From: Apostichopus japonicus
Taxonomy: Eukaryota; Echinodermata; Holothuroidea; Aspidochirotida; Stichopodidae
Length of the DNA stretch: 64,000 nt
Direction of reading: 5' to 3'
Assembly (NCBI RefSeq): GCF_037975245.1
Contig: NC_092578.1
Span: 4,921,501-4,985,500, forward strand
Part shown: positions 34,461 to 48,043 of the stretch, piece after piece
How the letters are laid out: each line of letters starts with the position of its first letter
Numbering within the stretch: position 1 is the first letter of the stretch
Notes under the pieces: model-generated
What the model saw: only the letters and a program-made list of their open reading frames with translations
The model's database searches: none
Told to the model about the DNA's origin: nothing
Position numbers and translations under genes: made by a program

Positions 34461-36063
34461 TCAAAGGTATGAAGAGAGACCCCCGAGCCTGGAAACCAGT
34501 AGAATTATTAGCCTTGTATTTCAAAACAAAGAACAATCGAAGATCATATTTTTATGTTACAAAATGTTATATTTTTAATCACTTCCATTGTTGATGTTTC
34601 TCCCCTGGCCCTCTTTGAACTCCCTTGTCTGGGTCTGTAAGGTATAGTTACGCGAAGTGTCCTCTCCCCCTGACTCCCTCATTAATCTGTTTGATCATCT
34701 TGGTTAGCCCATCAGTATTATGGCATGCGTCATATGGAGTATACAAGAGAACTGCACAATTGCACTATAAAGACTGACGGTACATGTTATGGAATTCACG
34801 ACTCAAACGGGGTACCTGGCCTGTCTAATACTCAACATGGCAAGCCAACAGGGCCACAACGGATGTCCTATATACACGTGTGTCATGCCCTAACCATTGG
34901 GTATTATGTTACGCGCTGTCGAAATTCGCGACGCTTTCACAAACGTATCACATGAGTGAAAACGCAGCACTGGCTTATTGTATTGAGCATGCGTATAGTG
35001 CGTTCTAAGTTTTGAAGCGCTTTTACCTATACATGCACCGTGTGGACGAACTCTTTTCTTTGATCTCCTTGCTGACCTTTAACCTTGAATCAACACCACC
35101 ACTTTCGCATACAAATTTAAGAAAAAACAACATTATTTTAACAATTGATACAACAAATAAGCTATATTTGGCTCCAGTGTTTTTACCGATTATGGTAGCT
35201 GATACTACATCGAGAAATTATTACCTAAATTTTCATTTACTTTTGGTCATTTGTTTCAATTACATGGTTCATAAATAGAGAGCAAACACTAATCTTACGC
35301 AAACAATCGAACAACAAAATAACCCTTCCCTTTAAGCTAAGAGAATGCTGATCAAAGGATTTCACATCACAACAATTGTGTAAATTTTAAATGAAAAAAC
35401 AACCCGAACCGCGTCTCTCAGCATACTACAGGATTGCAGCGACGATCTATATTAGGTGATTTCTTGCACAGCGATGCATTTAACACAAGTCAAATGATAT
35501 GCGGATTTTCCCACAAAAATCTGGAAAAGTGTAAAATTTTCACCAAATTGCTTTTTGGATTCTTTGAAAGCTTGTGTTTAGATTGTCTTTATACCACGAG
35601 CTGTGATTGACAAGCGAAAGTGCAGGGTTATAGGCGCTAAAGTAGACAAGAAGTGCCTCCTCTTTCACGCTATGTGTATATGTCTTGGCAAATTTGGTTA
35701 ACATGTATCGCGAAGAATAACGTACATCTATATAGTTATTTTTAAACTGCCCAGATTTAAATGCGATAAACTTACCTGTTTATCTTCATCATATATTGTG
35801 GGGCTCAGTGTATAACTATTTACAGACTCGGGATCAATTTCTTTTCTCTGGAAAACGAAAGAAAAAAAAGCGAGAAACGAAAGAAAGAAGGAAAAGGTGC
35901 ATACAGTCTAATCAGATTATCCTCAAAAAGTGTGAAGCTCGGATATGGATTTGGAAGCTGTGATTTCGTCTGAGAAATTGTACGAAACAGCACAGAGTTA
36001 ACAACGGCCGTATATACAGATAAAGTTATATTAAGACCAGGTTTTAATATTTATCTCTTTTGA
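34461..36063. other. Intergenic, no gene seen
   Basis: AT-rich sequence between the LINE remnant and the possible first bursicon exon. No recognisable element; a promoter for the exon at 36.1 kb could lie near its 3' end. Confidence 0.45.
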
Positions 36064-36101
36064 ATGCGACAAGGAAGAATCAAGCATTTCGTCCAACCAT
36101 G
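36064..36101 (+). CDS. Possible first exon of bursicon beta, ending ATG at a splice donor
   Basis: The sequence caaccATG is followed directly by the consensus donor GTAAGT at 36102. Joined to the acceptor at 52279 the ATG reads on as GTT CCT CGG TGT GTT TAT GCC ATG, in frame with the bursicon signal peptide and with A at -3 and G at +4. That would add 8 residues (MVPRCVYA). Against it: the intron would be 16 kb, and an earlier out-of-frame ATG lies at 36064. Only 36099-36101 would be coding in this model. Confidence 0.35.
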
Positions 36102-38330
36102 GTAAGTCCTTACTTGTTTTGTTTATCTTTTCATTTAAAATCATTTGATATGGAAACTTGAATATATACAAAAGACTTATGTATTAAAGGTTGATAAATG
36201 GCTTTACGATGAGTTATATGTACGGTATAGGATAAGTCTATTTATACATATAGTGTGTTAGGTAGAAATTATGGTAGAGATTCTATAGGTTTAATTATTA
36301 ACAAAGATCATATACAGACTAATATTATACTGACAACCATAGGTATATCTAAAATATTATAATATATATAAATTATAATATTTATAAATATCTTATGAAT
36401 GCTGCATTAATTTTTTATAATACTACACACCATAAGAAATTTCTAAAACGAAGAATTTAGTTATTAATTTAAAGTGACGTGGTTTAATTCTTTATTTTTT
36501 TATTTGTTTGTATTGCATGAAAAACCGAAGGTTCTTGCAAAAGTATATATGAGCGTTAATTCATGTGCATTCGGACGACATGCCCTGACCGTTAAGTTTT
36601 ATCGTTCTATAATCGTTGACATTTCAGATATTATTTTGGAGAAAATAAAGTAAATAATTTGAATTGATCTGGAGACAAATTAGAATGCTGCTTAAATCAA
36701 ATGCCAGTTTTGCTGTATACATACAGCAGTAAAGATTTCTCGTTTCTTTTGGTAAATGCAATAAGGCGAAACGGAATTACTAAATGCCCAAGTCTTCAGT
36801 TATATAGTTCAATGACTAAAATAGTGTGAGGCTCGATATAGACATATAGGTTACTATACTGTGTATGATAATTGGAATACCGCAGCGATGTGGGGGGGGG
36901 GGAGTGGGGAGGGGGGTGTTGATGTACATAATACCAAGGAGAATAATTTCATGTGTTGTTGGTTACGTTATATAACGTGCGAGAAGCAAGCAAACAAGAC
37001 TTAATAAGTGATCAGGGAAGCTGGCTTAAAATCAGAGAAGGAAATGATAAGTTCATTGGCATTTTGAGTCAGTAAAGATTCTCTGAATATTAATGAACTG
37101 AAAGATTACATGGTAGACCTATTTTGATGAACGATTAGGAAGCGATTTGGGAGGGGGGGGGACCTCCATTTAGATATTTAGGATAAGGGAAGAAGATCTT
37201 TATCTATACAATTACTAAAAGCATTTTTGCAGAGACAAGTAAAATGACAAACTCAGTCTTCTGTGTTGATCAAGAAAAATACGTTCAATGTGCTTTGATT
37301 ATACTAATGCAACGACAAATGATTCCATATTTGTGTAATTTCTGTTGTGATGTTTGAGCTCTATCTTGGATCTCCTCATAGGAAAAACAAAGGTTATTTT
37401 GGGTTACAATCTGTGGTAATTTTTTTTTTTTTAACTACGATGATATATTTCCAGGTCAGGCGACATTATTTTATATGTATACTATTGTCATTAGTTTGAC
37501 ATTTAAAATAATCGTCATTGTTATAAACCGGGAATCAGATAAAAAGTATAAAATACATCAGAATCAGGACTAACAACAACATTCAACATAAACATCAATA
37601 ACACTCATCGTCAACAACACTCAACATAAACAACGACTAAAGCAAGAACAAGAAATATGATAAGTAAATGGTGTCAACGACAACAATCTCATGCCAAAAA
37701 AAAAACTAAATGAAAAATGAGTAAATTACAGAAAGAATAATAGAAGCAATAATTAATAACTGGAACAACAATGAGAGAAATATCAACAACAACAACGTAA
37801 TATGCCGTAGCAACAACATCAACAAGGATCAACGAATGGTGTCAGCGACAACTCTGTCAGAATGGAAACGTTCAACAGGTGAAAACAAAGAACAACAAAG
37901 ACAAAAAATAAATGTAACAAAAGTAAAAACTGCAACATCAATAAGAGAAAAGAGGATAACGGAATACATTTTTGTTAAAATTAACTTGTTTGATTAATTA
38001 CGGAAATTATCTTAAATCTCCTCTCGGTACATGAGGAGTAAAACATTGCTAAACATGGAAAGCACTTTTAGAAGTATCAGGAGTCAACAACAAATAACCT
38101 TTTGTTTGCTGACTGCTTCCAGGAAGAAAAATATAACAGTAAAACATAAATCATAAGTTTTCTTTGTCGGTCGACTGGTAAAGGAGACTCCCATCAGACA
38201 TATGTTGTTGCAGTGCGCCCTCAACATGGTACCACAATCCCTAAACTCCGTACACACGGCTAGAATTTGAACATTCGTACACAAATTTGTTTTGATTTAT
38301 CATCTGTTATTCTCATTCTCACCTTTCCGA
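36102..38330. other. Non-coding, possible bursicon first intron
   Basis: AT-rich. Has a CAA-rich low-complexity patch at about 37575-37940 and G-runs near 36890-36920 and 37150. No gene. Confidence 0.5.
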
Positions 38331-38834
<504 letters not shown>

Positions 38835-41800
38835 CTCCAATCGCAAAGAAATTCACTGAAGACTTCCTCGGTCGATAAGTAATGTGACCATAAAAATTGG
38901 TGAATATGAAAATTGTCACAAAATTATAAATTTACCGTAGAATAAATAACCGAAAAATTGTCAAAGAATTACTGAAAGAGAATTTTAGGTCATTTAGGCA
39001 TATCAAGCAGTATTTGTATAATAATATATTCAGAGATCAGTAGCATTAGTGGCATCAGCGTTCAATGTGTCCCTATTTAACCAGGGCTTCCATGACCCAC
39101 GGGCCAATGTCGCCCGCGAAAGATTTTCAAAAGTCCGGTCCCCCACAAAAAGACAAGAAAAGAAATCTGGCCACAGTTTTTATTCGATTTAATCAGGTAT
39201 GCGGGCCCTGGGTGTCTTGGGGCTTCAGTCACCTACCAACCGACACTGGCCATTGTTCAATATATAAATAAAGCGAGAGTTTGTCTCTCTCTCTACGCCC
39301 TTTGCTTCAGTCATGTTTTAAATGTCCCTCGTAGACAATTACTTTAGCACTCCTGCTATGCACTGTTGCCGAACGCATTTGGTACAATCAATCAATTTTC
39401 AGCCATAGCGGTTAATTTCAGCCATAGCGGTTATTTTCAATTGTGATTAAATAAGGGAAAAAAAATCAACATATTTTATGGCGATATATAATTGTGTTTT
39501 TTTTTTACAAATAGAGGGCGTGGCCTTTATGACTACTGGCGTAGAAGATACAGAAAAAAATTCAAAAAATGTTGCCTCTGAGCAAAGCGAAGAATTTTAA
39601 TTTCTAGAGTTGTCGTTAAATTTGTTTCACCGTTTGGTTGCGTCAATCGTCACCCTTCCCATTTCCCTACCCCGTCCCCTACCTTCCTCCTCCACCTCCC
39701 CTTACCCTTACCTCTTCATCTCCCCTTATCCTTCCCCTACACAACCTTGGGACTTAGGGGAGTGACGTCAGTATTATATGTAACGTACACAATATTTAAT
39801 TGGCTCATTACGCTTAACATCTTAGTATTCCTATTGTCGTGTTTATATTGTTTCCATTCTTTCTGTGGGTCTCCTAAAGTATGAGAGAAACTAAAGAAAA
39901 AGGGACAAAAATAGATTTATTTCCGGCAAATAACTCCATGAGACCAACCGTTCTGTTAAAATGGAATTTGTTTAAACAATAGATCATGCATGAATAATCA
40001 TTTATATGGAAATAATTACCGCTATTTTATTTAAGAAATCGGTTCGTGTGGTTTAATCACGGAGCCTAATTGTTCGTGGTATGTGTTCGTTTTCTTCGTT
40101 AACACCAAATGATTTAGTTATTTATCAATTCAATGAGAAAATGATTATGAATACCCAAAAATAGAACACAAATAATGTATTTATTCAAATGCAGAAAAAA
40201 AACATGGATAAAAAAACTAGAATTGTAATTAATTGGATGTGAACTAAAAAATGAAAAGAGTGAAGAAATTATGCATGAATTTCTAATGTCATCTATAAGA
40301 ATCCAAAGCGTCTAAAATTAGTCACTGCACCTTTTATTTCAGGAAATTACGTCAGGAAAACTTGATATTACGCCAAAAAATGTTGACCTTGCGAAATATG
40401 GTAGTTACTCTCTATGGATGAGAGGAAATTACTTGTTGGTATACTTTAAATCCAAGAACAATTAGGGTAAATTCACAGAATCAAGTTTTATTACGGAATA
40501 GACACAGAAGTGAAAACTAAAAAAGCCAAAAAATGAAAAAGAGAGGAAGAAAGAGCTTTAGAGAGAGGGACGGAAGGAGGTGGGGTGGGGGGGGGGCAGG
40601 GTCACCTCTTCCCCTAGCATAATTTTCGTGTCAAGAAAGTTTGAGTAACTTTTAAAGCAGCTCCTTTAAAAATTGTTTGACTTATTCAGACATAATGATC
40701 AGCTGTTTTCGACTTTGCGACAAACTTTTCACAAATCACTTTATATCCAACAAGACTAAACGTCAGTAAGTTTTTTATTCTTCTATGACATCGGTTGTCT
40801 ACTTCTGTGGTTTTTGCTTTATTCTCTGCATCGTTACTGATGTTTGTACTACCTTTCGCTTATTAGATTATTATTATTAGATTCCGCTAATTAGTACTGA
40901 ATGTCAATTGAAAAAAAAGAAGATCCAACCTGATTTCTAAATACACAAAGTATAACCCCTTTCTCTTTATATTGGAATCTGTTGATTTGGGGTGGAATCT
41001 GTCTAGTATGTAATATTTGTAAAGAAAGAAAACCGTCATATTCGGAAAAGGGGAGAGTGAGAGTAACAGAAGAGAATTTTTTTTTTGTGTACGAAACGAA
41101 ACAAAAAAATTCAAACAGTATAATGTGTAGTTAATTCTTATGCGCTTTTTTTTTAAATCCGTATTTATACCTGTTATACTTTGGCATGGTTGTATGTACT
41201 GCCACTCGGTTTTATATGGTATTTGTAGTGGCAAGCGAAATAAAGGTACAATCTGGAAATCTTGTATATAGATCCTAGTGCAAAATTAAGTACACGTGTA
41301 CTCGAGCTTAGAACGTTGTACTCAATGAATTTTTGAATTTTATACAGGTACTCTCATCCATGTTGTTAGTACTCATATTACAAATCTGATATACCTGGCG
41401 ATAATTTTTTTTTTTTTTTTAAACTCAATGATTTTTTGGGCTGAAAAAATGTTCATGAATTATTAGATTTATTTTGACAATTCCGTCAGAAAAACGACGG
41501 AAAAAAGGTATAAAGCTACATTCTGCTTTATTTTCCCAATTTTCTCATTTTAAGGTTTGATTGTGACTCAGGAATCCACATGAGTATCTCTCACAGATGT
41601 TTTCGGTATAATTGAATTTATCTTTTTCGGCCTTCTGGATTTTTCTTTCTTTTTTTGTTTTTTTCTTGTTTGAGTCTTTCATGGAGAAGTGGAATTTAAA
41701 TCAGACATGACTACTGTAAAATTCTATCGGTATTTCACAAGATGACTCCTGGAATAATTGAATTTCCTATTTTTTTTCTGTATATAGAGGAAATCGTGAA

Positions 41801-42716
41801 CTCCGAAAGAACTCGTGAGTAATTTAACGCATCGTCTGTGTGAATCACGAACGATAACAATTTACCTGAGTCACTGGTATCTACAATCCTTCGGCTCGGC
41901 GTTTTTTTTTGTGGAGAAAGATAAAAAATATATTTGTTATGATACATTTCAGATCTAGACAACTTGTGAAGGATTGGTTGAGGTGGGTGTGATGGAGGTA
42001 GGCTCTGATAAGCAAAGACTTACCATAGTTTTCGTTTCGGCACATACCGTATATCATTAAATGAAAAGAAAAATACAAAAAACATATCGACATTCAAATC
42101 AAAAGAAAAAAACAATCCATCAAATAGTAAGTCTCATGAATATTCAGCGATTTCCGTGACGTCACTGATTATGACTTGTACGTATTCCGAATTTCGTGTT
42201 TGCGCTTCAATAAAACGCTGGATTGCAATCAGTGGCAAAAATGAGCGTTGGGACGCCAGGTCTGGCAAACTAGGACAATTAGGTCACCGGGCATCCCTTT
42301 GAAGTCTTAATTGTTCCTAAAACATACACTTCTCTTCATCCCCCATATTTTCATGGGTTCCATAGGTCACCCAAAGCCTCTGGGCTATGCCCCCTGACCC
42401 CCCACCCCCTCGCACTCGCCAGACCTGGCAACAAACAATAGTTTTATGTACAATGCATAATGTTTCTTGTACAAACCACACATTGATTACCCGAGGTGAT
42501 TTTCCACTCGAACACATAACAATGTGTGGCGCCCTCGTTTATTCGCCTAAGTATTGCCTATACCTGAGTATACCAGGTGCAAACGCGCAATGGTCAATCA
42601 AGCCATTTGAGAATATATATTTGAAACAAATTCCCCTGGTTAACCTATAAAGCTTTAATTGGTCGTCTGATTTTATCCTCTGACTTATCGCTTCTTGCAA
42701 TTAAAGCCACAAAGCT
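38835..42716. other. Non-coding stretch, no gene seen
   Basis: AT-rich unique sequence. Short features: a tandem ttcagccatagcggtta at 39395-39430, and gtactc-rich words at 41285-41375. No protein family is recognisable. Confidence 0.5.
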
Positions 42717-43125
42717 GCAATGAAAACAACAACATAAACAATAATATAAACAACAACAAAACAACAACATGAACAACATTAAAAAATATAAACATAAAAA
42801 CAACAACATAAACAACAAGAAACCAACTACATAAACAACAGCATAAACAACAACATTAACAGCAACAACATAACCACCAACAACATAAACAACACAAACA
42901 ACATAAAAAACAACAGAAACAACCACATAAACAACAATATAAACCACAACATAAACAACAACATAAGCAAACACATAAACAACAACATAAACAGCAACAT
43001 AAACAACATCTTAAACAACAATAAAAACAACAACATAAACACAACATAAACAGCAACAACATAAACAATAATAAAACACAACATAAACAACAACAAAACA
43101 AAAACAACAAATAAAATAAAAAAGA
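42717..43125. repeat. Degenerate (acataaacaaca)n array
   Basis: About 400 bp of aacaacataaacaaca-type units with many variants. The reverse-strand hydrophobic open frames are repeat artefacts. Confidence 0.9.
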
Positions 43126-46100
43126 AGTCACACGAGTCACACAAAAGTCTTGAACAGACTTAGAAAATTGCGTTGACCAGCGGGTATGTCTTCTATCTCT
43201 TCCTACCAAACTCCCGTTCTCAGTAACATTTTCTCCACCACGCCCCGCCCATCGCGACGTCACCGTAAGGACCCTAGCATGTTATATCTGGTAGTCTATT
43301 CCATCAACATAATTAGAAAGTTAGATCTCCTTTTGTTTTTCTTTACAAGGCAAAATATTTCCTCAGCCGACTTGCGACGCGCACTTGACTCGCGGGACGT
43401 TTTTGGAGATTAATCTAACTTATTGTCCTCTAGCATATATGTGTTCTACAGATCGGTCACATTCATTCAACCCTGTCATAATTCCCCCTTTTTGGACCGC
43501 TCGGCGGTTTACCGAGGTGTGAAAGCGCTGTGTAAGCCACAAGAGCGGGTGAACCAATATCTCTATTCATAAGTAAAAAAAGTGCAGTTGGATAGATTTT
43601 TGTTTCGTTGAAATCCAGTTCATATCGCAGACCAAAATTGACTCATATTCGTGTGGTTCAGCCTAGAACTGCCTAACGACGTATTAAACAAAAAAAAAAA
43701 AAACCAAGTAGCTTCTAGACCTTGAGGCCTATTGTAATCCACATTACAGCTGGAAACAATGTGCTTGTGCACTGTTGCACACATGTTATACCCTGTGTTA
43801 AAGTTTGTACCATCATTTACCTGTGAAACAAGGAGGAAGGATAGAAGCAAAGTCGTCTGATACAATATATACAGACCAATTAAAACTGCTACCTTCGCCG
43901 TCCGTTAACAAACAGGTAAGTGACCGCTTTACCGGTTTTGCGCTTGTAATTATTAATCTGATTGCAATGCAGAGACGTCTTCATTAGTTTAAATTTTTTT
44001 TATTTTGACCTGTATACTAACTATAAGTTCATTTCATGTGGAGTTACATTGTTGTATAGCAGCAGCAATGTCTGTTTAATTGAAAATGTTAATTGAATAA
44101 GTCGAGATATTATACATTTATTATGTGTAACAATCGTGTGGTGTCTATATATACCAGTGATATTATTGGGCATGCAATGTATAGGGACAGCACCATACAT
44201 GATATCATTCTGGTTTAATACAGTAATGTATTAACACAAATAGAGTAAGAGAGTAAGAAAGCGAGAGAGGTGGAGAGAGTGGTGTGTGGGAGTGGGGGGA
44301 GGGGGGTAGGGGGCGTGGGCGGATGGACAGACAGAAAGACAGTCAGACAAACAGAACGACCACTAGACATAGAAATGCTCGATGGCTTGAAATAGTTATT
44401 GTAGAACCTGCAGACAGAATTGAAATAGCTCTTCTTACTTTGTTCATCGTTTGTATTCCCTTCGGGTGGGGGTACATACTATGGGGGTGGGAGGGGGTGG
44501 GGTGGCCGGAGGAATATATTGGAATATACGTTGTTGACAAAATGGGTCGGCCCCCTATTTCCATCCAGTTGCCTGGAATCTTAGGCAGCAGTTTGAATTT
44601 GTCGAACCTTTCGTAAAATCTGTAAGAGCACACAAGAAACACCACGCGCGCTTAGCTTCAACTCTCCTCCAATCCATCTCGCCCGAACAGATCAGTAATA
44701 GAGTGAAATGGTATCGTGTGCCATTTTGTATGGTCTGATTACGCAATAGGTTGTTGTCCAATTTGACCTTTAAATAGCTGACGAGAGTGACACATTAATC
44801 GTAACAAAGGATTACCATAAAATCAAGTTCTGATCAAGAGTATGCTGTTGCCACATATACATCTCTGATTAGAATTGAAATAAATTGTAAGCCCCACCCC
44901 TGCCCCTACCCCCCAACAAAAAATCATACTAAATATGAGTCCATTAGCCTTAGGTAAAGGTAAAAGTCACAAATTTTTGAAATTTTCCAATTTTCCTTTT
45001 TGTACATGTGATTAATGCAAATAAAATAATATTATGTGGTATAATTATTGTTAAAGAGTAACATGGCATTAAATTACTGTAATAACATGACTAACATTAC
45101 TGAATTGCTCAGTAGTCTCCATTCCTCTAGTGAAGACATTTTATAGGAATTAATTTGAATAATTACAATCTTATTTTATGTAATAGCCTTCTCGGTCAGT
45201 AGTTTGTTAAAATGCTCGACGAAATGCAAAAATCTGCCTTGGGGCGGTGGGGTGGGGTGTACATCACCCCTACTCACCCCCCCCCCCCATTGCAGATATT
45301 AATAAATATCGATTAATGATCAGCGATATTTTATCAAAATTACCAACCCCAGCTTCCTTCGCCCCTCCCCCTAAAACAGAGTGCCCCGCAGGTTTGAGAG
45401 AAGGGGTCTTGTAGGGTAGGAATATAACCAATTGAGTTGTATAGAAACCTCTGGTATCCGTCCTCGGTGTCGGGCTCGAAAAAATGTCATTTTCCCTCAG
45501 TTGCTCAAGGAAGTCCATTCCAAAACAAATGTCATGATTCATTTTGTTCAAGGGTAGGCCTTAACACGCTCAGGGCTTGTAAATGTGCCCGGACCGCCTT
45601 CCCCTCCCCCTCTCCCTCCCCAAAGTCATACTGGAATACAAGAATCATGAAGAAACCGTTGCCTATTGCACGAGACGTGTAGTAAGAATTCATACTAGTC
45701 CAAAGAGAGAGTTCAAGGCAAGGTATACGTAATTTGATTTTAAGATATCATTTTATTTCTTTAATTAGTGGCAAGCGTCCTTAAGATGATCAACGCCGCC
45801 CCCCCCCCCTCACCAAAAGAAAAAAAATGTTAACAAGGAAAAAAAGCTCTTACGAAGGACGTCCATGCTTGTTTCTATTCTATAGTCTTGCACTAACAAA
45901 TTACTTTGCGTATAATTTGCGCCACTTACTTTTTCTATATTAATGTTTTTCCCCTCGCGGTAATTGCATAAGTGACAGCTTGCGAAAGGATTGGGAAAAT
46001 CCCTAATCATAGCCCCTTGTTTCCTTTTCTCTTTGTAAATATTGTTCAATTCTTTTATTTTTCTTTCACTGTACCGTAATGGCTGATTAAGCGATTACAC

Positions 46101-47418
46101 AAAACTGAAAGGTGGAATATCTAATTTCACTATTTAATGTTTAGAGATGAGCTCCAAGGCTGAAATTTCTGCTCATCAATTTCTGCCATCTTCCATTTTT
46201 AGTTTGTATAGACTTTATACAGCTTTTATAGTTTACAAAGGAAAAGTCGTTAGCAGTTGCGTGGTTCAAATAAAGTTTGCTGTCAAAATGTGTGATCAAG
46301 TAGTGCCCTGCGTGCATGATGAAATCTTTATTGTGTCGTGGGGAGGTGAGAGGGATGGGAAGGGTGGGGGTGGGGGGTCAAACCAAAGCGGTCTCGGATT
46401 GATACACTATAACAATGCATGTCGCACCGCTTACTTCATTGCGAGAGTCAAGTTTATAAATGGTATCTCTCGAGTTTACAAAATGCCGCCCCCTAGAGTA
46501 CCGTTAGTACGTGTATACAAATCTATCAGCGGGTGTATATATCATCTTGTTCGTGAGTACCACTACCAGTACTCAAATCCATGGCTGGCGTGTATGAGTA
46601 CCTACAAGTTATTCAATAGAATACAAGTATGGTATTCGGATACACTACAACTCGTATCTCTGCAGCATATTATAATAAGCGTAGTCGGTGTACACCTTTG
46701 AATATAAACTGGCCCGTTGTACATTGGCTCTGACAACCCTCTTTTACTACCTTTACTTTTTCCCCTTCTCTTTGTTAATTGGAGAATAATTCATTATAAC
46801 ATGCGTATAATTATCGTTAATGGTAATTTTTAGCAACAAGTTTGTAACATCGTTATATGTAACTATGTAATTATGTGAAATCTTTATCTATCTGCGACTC
46901 TTAAAAGAAATATGTAAAGTCGTATCGGCTTTGTCATTAAAAAGTTTCTCAACAATCTTCGTACTTAGGACTTACAGGACTGGTACCGAGCATTCATGCA
47001 AACTATTTATTTTAAAATAATTTGTTTGTTACCTAAACATTTTTGAATTTAAACTTATTCATATTTTAATAGTATTATATATTTGGACCCCAGCTAACGA
47101 CACGATACGTACGGCTTTTGTTAAGAGAAAAAAAAATTCGCCGCAATTTTTAGTTTACCACTTTGTAGTTTAGCATTGTATAGAAAGATTGTTCTCGCAT
47201 TTCATCACTTTTGATTCAAAGAATCTGGCGATACGTCTAAAAATAAAATCAATCCCAGTCACGTGACTATATATTTAGTCACAAACTCCGGTCAAGACGA
47301 TACTAAAAATAAACCATCGTCTTGTTTATTGGAAGTATGCCAACATCTACAAATCTCGCACGGTTAATATATTGAGTCATTGAGGTTTTCAGTGACAAGT
47401 TGTTAGCGTATGTACCCC
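43126..47418. other. Non-coding stretch with one possible exon-like segment
   Basis: The only exon-like signal is a strong donor at 43915 (caaacagGTAAGT) after an open frame ending SPSVNKQ. No good coding acceptor pairs with it, so it may be an untranslated exon or chance. gagtac-rich words recur at 46490-46690. Confidence 0.4.

Positions 47419-48043
<625 letters not shown>

Noticed and set aside
42645-43263. Val/Tyr/Leu/Cys-rich membrane-like frames on the - strand
   Set aside because: Products of the degenerate acataaacaaca array.
44284-44616. 110-codon frame with a hydrophobic segment (ALLTLFIVCIPF)
   Set aside because: Starts in a G-rich low-complexity run, has no homology that I recognise and no splice or start context.
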